64,000 nucleotides of DNA from Myxococcus xanthus. Lineage in GTDB: Bacteria; Myxococcota; Myxococcia; Myxococcales; Myxococcaceae. Of this stretch, positions 38,127 through 49,200 are shown in pieces. The notes beneath the pieces were generated by a model that saw only the letters and a program-made list of their open reading frames with translations, searched no databases and was not told the origin of the DNA. Position 1 is the first letter of the stretch; every line of letters begins with the position of its first letter. The DNA is taken from contig NZ_FNOH01000008.1 of NCBI RefSeq assembly GCF_900106535.1, forward strand, positions 186,001 through 250,000, read 5' to 3'. Both the position numbers and the translations under genes were made by a program.

Positions 38127-40154
38127 TTACGCCTTCACCTGGACGGGCGGCGGGGCCTTGTCACCCGCCCGAGGAGGCATGGGATGGGGCTTCGGCGCAT
38201 CAGCCCTGGCGCCGCGCCGCTGCAATTCCGCCGCGTGGGCCGCACGGATGCGCCGCGACGCCAACTCAGGCGTGAAGGCGGGGGCCAGTGAGAGGAACCG
38301 GCCCCCCTCCAAGCGCTCCCCTTCCCGGTACAACAAGCCCTGCTGGTTCCACCCCTCGATGAGCTCCGCAATCTGCTGCGCGGTGGCCCTGCCCGGCTCG
38401 ATGAACTCCTGGTTGAGATCGTCCCAGCGGCGTATCTCCGCGCAGTACATGTAGACATCGCGCGCGAGGCCCTTGAACACGCTGGTCCGGAGCACGCCGG
38501 TCCGCGCATCGAAGATGCGCATGGACTGCCCGCTATCGAGGTACGTCAGCAGGTGCCGGTACTCGCTGGCGCGGGCGGCGGAGTAAGCGGCCCCCCACTG
38601 CTTGCAGAGCGCGCGGACGTGGCTCCAGTCAGCCACGGGTCCGTCCTGGTCGTACGACAGATCGAGCAGGTCCAGCCGCTCGTAGAGCGCCTCGGGCAAC
38701 CCGGCCCGGTAGAAGTCGGCATTGCGCAGGTTGCGAACCCCATACTCCTGGCTCAACACCTGGACGGTGGCTCCGCGTCCGAGCCAGAAACGGTTGGCCG
38801 AGAGTGGCTCGTAGCCAAGCGCGTACCGCTGGATGGTCTCGCAGGTCTCCGCCACTTCCTCTGGCCGCCCGCCAGGGAAGTCGGTGAGGAGATTCGCGCC
38901 GTTCGAGATTCCCAGCTCATGGCAAATCTTCATCACCTGCAGGTTGGTGATGACCGACGTCCCCTTGCCGATCCGCTTCAAATACGACTCGGAGAGACTC
39001 TCGATGCCGAACTGGACGAACCGGACACCGGCCTGCCACAACATCAACAGCTCGTGGGGACGGATGTTGGCACGCATCTCATAGAAGATGACCCAGTCCT
39101 TGCCGGTATCGATGAGCCGTTGCGCGAACTCATCCACGCCCTTGAGCCGGATGATGTTGTCTAGGAAGAAAAGAACGTTGTTGTGGTAGCGCTCGTTGAG
39201 GGCCACCACCTCCGAGACGAGCCGCTCGGCCCCCTTCTCGCGGTAGCCACTCCATTGCACGTTCAGGTTGCAGAAGTGACACGTCGCCTTGGGGTTGCCG
39301 GTCCGCTTCGCCCGATCCCACCAACAGCCCCGGGAGCCTTCCACCGTCATCAGCCAGAGGAAGTTGAGCGCCTCCGCCCGGGTCGCGTACTCGCTGTAAT
39401 CAGGGATGGGCAGGTTGTTGACGTCGGATACCTCCCAGAAGGGCGCGCCGCGAGGCAGGACGCTGGCGGTCTCTCGCGTGATGAGCCCCTTCAGGCCGCT
39501 GACGTCCTCTGCCGCGGCCAGTCCGCGCGCCAATGCCAGCAGCGGCTGCTCGCCCTCGCCTTGGATGACGTAGTCGAAGCAGTCGAGCTCCTTCAAGAGT
39601 GAGGGACCGACGCGCTCGGAGACCGTCGAACCTCCGAGCACAATCCTCGTTCCGGTGGAGCGCCGCTTGATCCGCATGCTGAGCGCCAGGTTCGCGAAGA
39701 GCTGTCCGAAGCAAGTCGTCAAACCGACGAGTTGGTAGCGTCCGGCCACCTCTTCCGCCACGCGGTCCAGGTGCGCCTCCAAGCGGGCCTGGATGACGTC
39801 GAACGCGCTCGACCAGGTAGGGCGCTCGCCGTGGATCTCCGGGTCGAGGAAGCTGCCCGCTCCCGTGAGCGGCGCACCTGACTCCTCCATCCGCGAGATG
39901 AAGAAGGTGCGCACCTGCTCCTTCCTCTCCGGAAAACACAGCGCTGCGTACAACATTTCGCCGACGTCGTAAGAGGCCTGCGAGATCCGGTCGTAACAGC
40001 CGAAGCCGAGCGCGGCCGCCGCGTCGAGAAAGTCAGACCGGCACACCACCTCGAGAGTGGGCTCCTCCTGCTTCAGGTAGGCGCACAGCGCGCCCAGGGC
40101 AGCCGATGGATGGCGGTACAGAGACCAGGGAAGCGCGATGAGACAGATCCTCAA
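38127..40154 (-). CDS. B12-binding radical SAM protein of the RiPP-maturation C-methyltransferase type
   Basis: This protein of about 675 aa is on the strand opposite to its NRPS neighbours. The N-terminus (RICLIALPWSLYRHPSAALG) and the cobalamin-binding-like region (VLGGSTVSE...) resemble radical SAM C-methyltransferases of RiPP clusters. The cluster motif GSRGCWW...CHFCNLN, near residues 275-292, is typical except that 14 residues separate the first two cysteines, where the family usually has about 7. No precursor-peptide gene was found nearby, so the peptide on the NRPS line is the likelier substrate. I place the start at a TTG (40154), where homology begins; an in-frame ATG at 40289 would run into the divergent promoter region. 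Its stop is 10 bp from the convergent peptidase stop. Confidence 0.75.
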   Translation of the reverse strand: MRICLIALPWSLYRHPSAALGALCAYLKQEEPTLEVVCRSDFLDAAAALGFGCYDRISQASYDVGEMLYAALCFPERKEQVRTFFISRMEESGAPLTGAGSFLDPEIHGERPTWSSAFDVIQARLEAHLDRVAEEVAGRYQLVGLTTCFGQLFANLALSMRIKRRSTGTRIVLGGSTVSERVGPSLLKELDCFDYVIQGEGEQPLLALARGLAAAEDVSGLKGLITRETASVLPRGAPFWEVSDVNNLPIPDYSEYATRAEALNFLWLMTVEGSRGCWWDRAKRTGNPKATCHFCNLNVQWSGYREKGAERLVSEVVALNERYHNNVLFFLDNIIRLKGVDEFAQRLIDTGKDWVIFYEMRANIRPHELLMLWQAGVRFVQFGIESLSESYLKRIGKGTSVITNLQVMKICHELGISNGANLLTDFPGGRPEEVAETCETIQRYALGYEPLSANRFWLGRGATVQVLSQEYGVRNLRNADFYRAGLPEALYERLDLLDLSYDQDGPVADWSHVRALCKQWGAAYSAARASEYRHLLTYLDSGQSMRIFDARTGVLRTSVFKGLARDVYMYCAEIRRWDDLNQEFIEPGRATAQQIAELIEGWNQQGLLYREGERLEGGRFLSLAPAFTPELASRRIRAAHAAELQRRGARADAPKPHPMPPRAGDKAPPPVQVKA

Positions 40155-40277
40155 AAGGCACCCACGCGGAGACGGGAGAGCAAAGACTTTACCGCAGCGC
40201 GAAACTCCTCTCCAGACGCTCTGTGGCAAACCCACCGCCCGCTCCGCTCCAGGATGCGGCGGGCTCCAAACTGGGCA

Positions 40278-40283
40278 TAGAAT
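40278..40283 (+). promoter_or_regulatory. Possible -10 element (TAGAAT) of the FAAL-NRPS gene
   Basis: TAGAAT stands out in the GC-rich 140-bp divergent gap 40155-40294. It lies only 11 bp before the ATG at 40295 and no Shine-Dalgarno intervenes, so a transcript starting here would be nearly leaderless. No good -35 was seen. Confidence 0.25.
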
Positions 40284-40294
40284 GCCCACGCCAA

Positions 40295-43200
40295 ATGAGC
40301 CATCACAGCGATCATCCTGCCCACGCGCTCACGCTGGTGGAGCTTCTGCGCGAGCGAGCTCAACAAGCGCCGGACTTCGGCCTCTACACCTTCCTGGTTG
40401 ATGGCGAGACGCAGGAAGACCGGCAGACATACGCCGCGCTGGATCGTCGCGCCCGGGCCATCGCGGCCCGGTTGGCGGAGCTGCCGCCGGGCACCCGCAT
40501 CCTGCTCCTCTATGTGCCAGGGGTGGAGTACATCGCCGCGTTCTTCGGCTGTCTCTACGCTGGGATGGTGGCGGTCCCCGTGTACCCGCCACGGCACGAC
40601 CGCTCGCTCCTACGGCTCCAGGCGATCGCCACCGACGCCCAGGCCACCGCCGGCCTCATCCGGAGCGAACACCTGGAGCTGCTCCGCCAGTTCTATCCAA
40701 TCGCCCCCGAGCTGGCTCAACTGCGCTGGATCGTCACGGATGAAGTCGACGATCGCGCCTCGGATGCGTGGACTCCGCCGCCGCTCTCCGGCGACTCACT
40801 CGCCTTCCTCCAGTACACCTCCGGCTCGACCAGCCTGCCCAAGGGAGTAACGCTCACCCACCGCAATCTCTTGCACAACCTGGAGGCGATCCGGCGGTGC
40901 TTCCGGCAGGACCAGACAAGCCGGGCCATCATCTGGCTGCCGCCCTACCATGACATGGGGCTCATCGGCGGAATCCTCCAGCCGCTCTACACGGGCTACC
41001 CGGCCGTGCTCATGTCACCGATGGACTTCCTCCAGCAGCCCCTGCGCTGGCTGCAAGCCATCTCCCGGTACCGCGGCACCACCAGCGGAGGACCCGACTT
41101 CGCGTATACGCTGTGCGCACGAAAGATCCGTCCGGAGCAGCGCGAGGGTCTGGATTTGAGCAGTTGGCGCGTGGCCTTCAACGGTGCCGAGCCCATCCGT
41201 CCCGAGACCCTCGATCGCTTCACCCATGCGTTCGGCCCGGTCGGGTTCCGCCGCGAGATGTTCTATCCCTGCTACGGGCTCGCTGAGGCGACACTGATCG
41301 TCTCGGGCTCCGAGGTGGGGCAAGCCCCCCACGTCGCGTCCTTCGACGGACAGGCGCTCCAGCGGGGCCAGGCCATCCCGGTGGAGGCCGGGCACGCCGC
41401 GGCACACCCGTTGGTGGGCTCCGGGCGGAATGTGATCGACGGCAGGTTGGCTGTCGTGGATCCGGAGACCTTCGAGCTCCGGCGCGATGGGGAGATTGGC
41501 GAAATCTGGGTCTCGGGTTCGAGCGTGGCCGGTGGCTATTGGGGCCAACCCGAGGCCACCACGCGGACCTTCCAGGCCCGGCTGCGCGGCACGGGCGAGG
41601 GCCCGTTTCTCCGCACGGGTGACCTTGGGTTCCTCCGCGACGGTGAGCTCTTCGTCACCGGGCGCGCAAAGGACCTCATCATCATCCGCGGGCTCAACCA
41701 CTTCCCCCAAGACATCGAGTTCACGGTCGAGAAATGCCACCCGGCGGTGCGCCCCGGCTCTGGCGCGGCATTCTCCGTGGAAGCGGATGGCACCGAGCAG
41801 CTCGTGGTCGTTTACGAGGCCAACGCGCAGCGCGCGGAAAGCGGCCTCGACGAAGTCATCAGCGCGATTCGCAGAACGGTGGCCGAGCAGCACGAGCTGA
41901 TGGCCTCCTCGGTGGTCCTGATCGAACCCGGCTCGGTACCCAAGACGTCGAGCGGGAAGATTCAACGACATGCGTGCCGCGCGGCGTTCCTCGCGGGCGA
42001 GTTGCAGGTCCTGGCACACGCCACACTGGACACGGCAAGGACAGGGCCCCTCACCGCGGCAGAGAACGCGCCGCCCGGCATCGAGGACTCGCCGCTGTGG
42101 CGCGAAGTCGCGGAGGAGGTCTCCCAGGTTCTGTCGTTGCCAGTTGCCGCCACGGCGGGCCTGGAGGAACTGGTCCTGGACTCGCTGTCGAGCGTGGAGC
42201 TCCAGCACCGGCTCCAGCTCCGATGGGGCGTCATCGTGCCGTTGCCGCGCCTGCTGGGCAGCCGCAACCTGGCGGAGATCGCCGCTGGGGTCGAAGCGGC
42301 GCGCGCAGCCGGTGCGCGCTGGCAGCCCGAGCGCCCGGCCAGCGCGGAGGTAGGTGACTTCCCTCTGTCACACGGCCAGCGCGCGCTGTGGTTCATGCAC
42401 CAGCTCGCGCCCGACAGCGCCGCCTACCACATCGCCGCGGCGCTCCGCGTCTTGGAGCCGCTCGACGAGGGACTGCTCCGGCGCGCGGTGCACCGGCTCG
42501 TCGAGCGCCACCCCAGCCTGCGCACCACGTTCCATGCGCATGAAGGGACGCCCTTCCAGCGGGTCCACCCGGAAGGAGAAGCCGGCTTCCGCTACGAGGA
42601 CGCCTCCGCCTGGAGTGACGACACGCTGCGCGCCCGGCTCCGCGAAGAGGCCGCGCTCCCGTTCGAGCTCCAGCAGGGTCCCCTGCTTCGGCTCCGGCTG
42701 TACCGACGAAGCGAGACCGAGCAGGTGCTGCTGGTGGTGGCGCATCATCTGATCGCGGACTTCTGGTCGCTCGGACAGCTTGCCCGGGAACTCTCCGCGC
42801 TCTACCCCGCGGAGCGGGACGGTGTCGCGGCGGTCCTCCCCGCCCCTGCGGCCTCCTACGCGGACGGCGTGCGCTGGGAGCAGGAACGGATTGAGGGTGA
42901 GCACGGACAGCGCCTCTGGGAGTACTGGCGGCGCCGGCTGTCGGGCTCCCCTCCGGTCCTCGAGCACCTGGCGGATCACCCCCGCCCGCCGGTGCAGACG
43001 TACCGCGGCGGCAGGAGGGAGCGCGTGCTGGACGCGGCGCTCACGGCGCGGTTGAAGGAGCTCTTTCGCCGCGAGATGGCAACTCCCTTTGCGCCCTTGC
43101 TCGCGGCGTATGCCGCGCTGTTGTACCGGCACAATGGCCAGCGGGAGCTCTGGGTGGGAGCGCCGACCGTGGGCCGCGAGGGCGCCGAGCTGGCGGAGAC

Positions 43201-46200
43201 GATCGGGTACTTCGTCAACCCGTTGGTGCTGCGGCTGGAACTGGATGGTGGGCTCTCGTTCCGCGCGTTGATGGCGCAAGCGAGCCGGACCGTCCATGAG
43301 GCGCTCGAGCACGCGGCCATGCCGTTCAGCCTCCTCGTCGAGCGTCTGGCCCCCCTGCGCCAGGCGAGCCGCTCCCCGCTGTTCCAGACGATTTTCTCCT
43401 TCCAGCAATCTCCGCCGCGGAGCGAGAAAGGACTGGCGGCCCTGGCCCAGGGCACGGGCGGCGCGAGGCTCTCGCTCGCGGGCGTGGCCATGGAGTCCCT
43501 GGAGTTGGAGCTCGGAACGGCCCAGCTCGACCTCGCCCTCTCCATCGCTGAACTCGACGGGCGCTTCCACGTGGCGCTCGAATACAACGTGGACCTCTTC
43601 GAGCCCGGGACGGCCGAGCGGCTGTTGCGGAGATACGAGTCGCTGCTGCGCAGCGCCGTGGACCAGCCCGATGCGCCGCTGGCCGTGCTGCAACTCGACC
43701 CCGCAGAAGACCGGGCGCGGTTGCTCGCCTGGGGGCGGGCCCTGGAGACGCCGCCGCCCGCCTGCATCCACACCTGGTTCGAGGCGAGCGCGCGGCACTC
43801 GCCGGAGACGGCCGCCATCCTGTCCGGAGAGGGCTCGCTGACGTATGGGCAGTTGGACGCCCGGGCCAACGCGCTGGCCTGGCGGTTGCGCGAGCTGGGC
43901 GTAGGACCCGACACCCGCGTAGTGCTCTACCTCGAACGCTCGATCGAGCAGCTCATCGCGGTGCTCGGGATTCTCAAGGCGGGAGGGGCCTACGTACCGC
44001 TGGACCCCGAGTTCAGCAACGCGCGGCGCGCGGACGTCCTTGTGGATTCGGAGGCGCGGATCGCCGTCACCCGTGCATCCCACGCGGCCTTCTTCGCCAG
44101 CCTGGGTGTCACCGTGGTGACGGTGGAGGCCCAGGAGACACGCCATGAGCCGCCCCCCTCCGCCGTGACGCCGGAGAACCTCGCCTACGTCATCTATACG
44201 TCCGGCTCCACCGGGCGGCCCAAGGGCGTCATGGTGTCCCATCGCGCCCTCGCGAGCCTCGTCCAAGCGGAGCGGGTGCGCTTTGGCGTCGTCCCCGAGG
44301 ATCGCATCCTCCAGTTCAACTCCCTCAGTTTCGACTCCAGCGTGGAGGAGATCTTCCTCGCGCTCTGCACTGGCGCCACGCTCGTCCTCCGTGACGCGGC
44401 GATGCTCGATACCGTGGAGGGCTTCCTCGCCGGGTGTGAACGGTGGGCGGTGACGCTGCTGGACCTGCCGACCGCCTTCTTCCACACGGTGGTCGCCGCG
44501 ATGGCCGAGAGGGGACTCACGCTTCCCGCGTCGCTTCGTTTCGTGATCGTCGCAGGGGAACGTGTGCGCGCCGACCGGGTGACGCAGTGGCACCGCCACG
44601 CGCCACCATCCATTCACCTGATCAACGTCTACGGGCCGACCGAAGCAACGGTGTCCGCCACCTGCCACGACCTGTCGGCTGCGACGACAACGGGGCTGGA
44701 CGACGTCCCCATCGGACAACCGCTGCGGACGATGGGAGCCTACGTCCTCGATGGGCGGCTTGAACCCGTACCGGCGGGCGGCGTGGGGGAGCTGTGGTTG
44801 ACGGGTGAGGGACTGGCCCGAGGCTACTTCCGCGATCCCGCGCTGACCGCCGAGCGATTCATGGCGGACCCGCACGCCACCACGCCGGGCAGCCGCATCT
44901 ACCGCACCGGCGATCTGGCCCGCATGCGTGCGGACGGCGTGCTGGAGTACCTGGGACGCGCCGACGACCAGGTGAAGGTCCGGGGCTTCCGCGTGGAGCT
45001 GGGTGAAATTGAAACCGCGCTCCGCGCCTGTGAGGGCGTCCGCGACGCCATCGTCCTGCTCCATGGGGAGAACGCGGGGAAGGAGGCGCGGCTCATCGCG
45101 TACGCGGTTGCCGCACCGGAAGTGGCGCCGTCGGCCCTGCGCGCTCAGCTCGCCGCGCGGCTGCCCCCCTACATGGTTCCGGCCGCGATCGTCCGGCTCG
45201 CCGCGTTCCCGTATGGCTCCTCCGGAAAGGTGGACCGGCGCGCCCTGCCTCCCCCGCCCTCCTCGACCGAGGGAGAGGCGCCGCGAACGAAGACCGAGGC
45301 GATGCTCGCCGGAATCTGGGCGGATGTCCTGCAGCTCGACCGCGTGGGCATCGACCAGGGCTTCTTCGAGTTGGGAGGCCACTCATTGCTGGCCATGCAG
45401 GTCCTCGCCCGGCTCCGGAGCACGTTCGGGGTGGAACTGCCACTCAGGGCCTTGTTCGAGGAGGGCACCATCGCGGCGCTGGCGGCGCGTATCGAGCAGG
45501 CCGGAAACACCCCCGCCCCCCGCGCCACTCCGCCGCTCGTCCGCGCCAGCCGCAGCGCACCACCGCCACTGTCCTTCGCGCAGCAACGGCTGTGGCTGCT
45601 GGCCCAGATGGAGCCCGGCAGCGCCGCCTACAACATGCCCGGGACGCTCCACCTCGTTGGAAGGCTCGACGCCGCCGCGCTCGAGTTCTCCCTGAGCGAG
45701 CTGACGCGGCGGCACGAAATCCTGCGGACCCGCTTGCTCGAGCGGGATGGTGAACCGGTCCAACTCATCGAGCCCGCCGTGAAACTGCCTTTCGAGGTGG
45801 ATGACCTGCGCGCGCTGCCGCCCGGGCAACGGGAGGCTCGCGCGGCGGAGCTGGTCCGCGCAGAGGCCGCCCTCCCCTTCGATCTCTCACGAGCGCCGCT
45901 GATGCGCGCGCGGCTGCTCCAACTGGGCGAAGAGGAGCACCGCCTGGTGGTGGTACTCCACCACGTGGTGTGCGACGCGTGGTCGCTAGACCTCCTCTTC
46001 CGGGATCTGGCGGAGTTCTATGGCGCCCGGAGCGCCGGACGTGAGGCGGCACTGCCAGCGCTGGAGGTGCAGTACGCCGACTTCGCGGTGTGGCAGCGCG
46101 GGTGGCTCAATGACGAAGTGCAAGCGGGGCAGCTCGCGCATTGGCGGAGGGTACTGGAGGGCGCGCCGGCGGAGCTTGAGCTGCCCCTGTCCCGCCGGGC

Positions 46201-49200
46201 GCGCTCCAGCGTCCCCGGTCCGGCCGGCGTCGTCCGGCGCCCCCTGCCCGCGCCGCTGATGGCCTCGTTGCACGCGCTCTGCCACGCAGAGGGCGCTACG
46301 CCCTTCATGGCGATGCTCGCCGCATTCGAGGCGCTGCTGTACCGACACACCGGCCAACGAGATCTCGTGGTCGGCACGCCGGTGGCGCACCGGACCCATC
46401 GGGCACTTGAAGGGGTGGCCGGGTTCTTCGTGAACACGCTGGTCCTCAGAAACCACCTTCCCGAGCACGTCACTTTCCAGCAGCTCGTGGCACGGGTACG
46501 CGAGGTGGCCCTCACCGCCCTCGCGCACCAGGATCTGCCATTCGAAAAGCTGGTGGAGGCGGTCCGGCCAGTCCGCACGTCCAGTCGGCCGCCCTTCCTG
46601 CAGCTCATGTTCCTCCTGCGAGACACGCCCGGCGGGGGCCCCACGTTGCCGGGCCTGAAGACCTCCTTCGAGGAGGTGCTGCCCGAGCAGGCGAAGTTCG
46701 ATCTCCTGCTTGAGATTGAGCAAAGGGGCGATGGCTGGGTGGCGAGCTGGCAGTTCGACACCACCTGGCTCACCACCGAGGCGGTGTCCCGCATGGCCGA
46801 GCACTTCGAGCGGCTGCTCCGGGGAGCGCTGGAGCACCCCGGCGCGCCGATTGCGCGGCTCCCGCTGCTCACCGAGCCGGAGGTGGCGGTGATGACCCGG
46901 GCCAACAGCACCGGACGTGGGTACCCGCGCGACGCGACCATCCACCAGCGCTTCGAGGAGCAGGCCACCCGGACCCCACACGCCGTCGCCGTCGAGTTGG
47001 ACGACCAGCGATTGACGTACGGGGAACTCGCTCGACGCAGCAACCAGCTTGCGCATCACCTCCGGCGCCGCGGCGTTGGACCCGACACCCGGGTGGGACT
47101 GTATGTGCGCCGCTCATTCGAGAGGGTGATCGGCATGCTGGGCATCCTGAAGGCAGGGGGGGCATACCTGCCTCTTGAGCCGGGCCACCCACGGGAGCGC
47201 CTCACGCGGATGCTGACGGACGCGGACGCGAGGCTGGTCCTCACCGAGGAGGCCTTGGAGCCGACGCTCGAGGGCATCCTCGCGGACCGGCTCTGCCTCG
47301 ACGCCGGATGGTCGTCCATCGCCGGTGAGTCCGCGGGAGGCGTGCCGGACGCGGCGGGAGCCGAGAACCTCGCCTACGTCATGTACACGTCGGGCTCCAC
47401 CGGCCAGCCGAAGGGCGTCTGCATCCCCCACCGGGCCGTGGTCCGCCTCGTCACCGCCCCCAACTACGTGACGCTGTCCGCGGAGGATGCCTTCCTCCAC
47501 CTCGCGCCATTCTCGTTCGATGCCGCGACGCTGGAGCTCTGGGGGCCGCTGTTGAACGGTGGCCGCCTGGTCCTGTTCCCCGGCGACGGGACATCACTCG
47601 AGCGCCTCGAGGACACGCTGGCCAGGCACCGGGTCACCACGCTGTGGCTGACCGCCGGGCTCTTTCACAACGTGGTGGAGCACCACCTGGAAGCACTCTC
47701 GGGGGTGCGGCAGCTCCTCGCGGGCGGAGACGTGCTCTCCCCCACCCACGTGCGCCGCGTGCTCGAGCGTCCCCCCGGGCTCCGGCTCATCAACGGCTAT
47801 GGCCCCACGGAGAACACCACGTTCACCTGCTGCCACCCCATGGAGGCGCTGGACGAGGCCACGGCACCGGTCCCCATCGGCGCGCCTGTCACGGGCACTC
47901 GGGTCCATCTCCTCGACGCAGGACTCGAGCCCGTACCGCTCGGAGCGCCAGGCGAGCTGTACTGCGCGGGCGACGGGCTCGCGCGTGGGTACATGGGGCA
48001 TGCCGACTTGACCGCGGAGCGGTTCCTGCCGGACCCGTTCAGCCGCAAGCCGGGCAGCCGGATGTACCGGACGGGAGACCTCGCCTGCTGGAGGGCTGAT
48101 GGGTCCATCGAGTTCCTGGGCCGGGTCGACAACCAGGTGAAGGTCCGCGGCTTCCGGATTGAGCCCGGTGAGGTGGAGGCCACCTTGCTCAGGCATCCGG
48201 CGGTGCGCGACGCCGCCGTGGTGGCGGCCGGTGAGCGCGCGGACACCAAGCGGTTGGTGGCGCATGTCGTCCTCCGGGACGCCTCCGCCATCACCTCCGG
48301 CGACCTGCGGGACTACCTGGAGCCTCAGCTCCCCGAGCACATGATTCCATCCGCCGTGGTGTTCCACCACGCACTGCCCCTGTCCCCGAACGGCAAGGTC
48401 GATCGGCGGGTGCTTGCCCAGGCGCCTCTGGACAGCCCAGAGGCTGGAGGCCCCCTGAGCGCACCTCGCACCGCGGCCGAGCTGACCCTCGTGTCGCTCT
48501 GGCGCGAGTTGCTCGGAAGGACCCACGTCGGGATTCACGAGAACTTCTTCGAGTTGGGTGGGCACTCGCTGCTGGCGACACGGCTCCTGTCGAGGGTGCG
48601 TGAAACCACCGGCATCGAGCTGCCGTTGAAGTCGTTGTTCGAGGGCGGCACCGTGGCCACGCTGGCGGAGCGAATCGAGGCGGCAAGCCGCTCCCGGCAG
48701 GCCGCCGCGCGGCCGCTCTCCCCAGTGGACAGGGGCGCCCCCCTGCCACTGTCCTACTCGCAGCAACGGCTCTGGTTCCTCGCCCAGCTCGAGCCGCACG
48801 CCTCGACGTACAACATCCCGGGAGCGCTGCGGCTCACCGGCGCGCTCGACGTGGCGGTGCTCGAGCGATGCGTGGAGACGCTGCTGGAGCGCCACGAGGT
48901 GCTCCGCACCGCGTTCGAGTCCCAGGAGGGGCGCCCGGTCCAGCGCATCGTGCCGTCGCTGACGCTGAAGATGCCGGTCGAGGACCTCCGCGCGTTGCCC
49001 GCGGGCGAGCGCGAGGCGCGTGCCCGGGAGATCGAGAAGACGGAGGCGGAGCGGCCGTTCGAACTCGCCGAGCCCCCGCTGCTGCGCGTCCGCCTGCTGC
49101 GGCTGGACGAACAGGAGCACGCCTTGCTGGTGACGCTCCACCACATCGTCTCGGACGGCTGGTCACTGGGAGTGCTCTTCCGCGAGATGACAGCGCTCTA

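Noticed and set aside
38118..38150. Hairpin between the convergent peptidase and radical SAM genes
   Set aside because: Only a 7-bp stem with a 19-nt loop; too weak in sequence this GC-rich to call a terminator.
42368..45382. Long minus-strand ORF (1004 codons) inside the FAAL-NRPS gene
   Set aside because: It is the antisense shadow of C and A domains with high GC at third positions; its translation is low-complexity and without domains.
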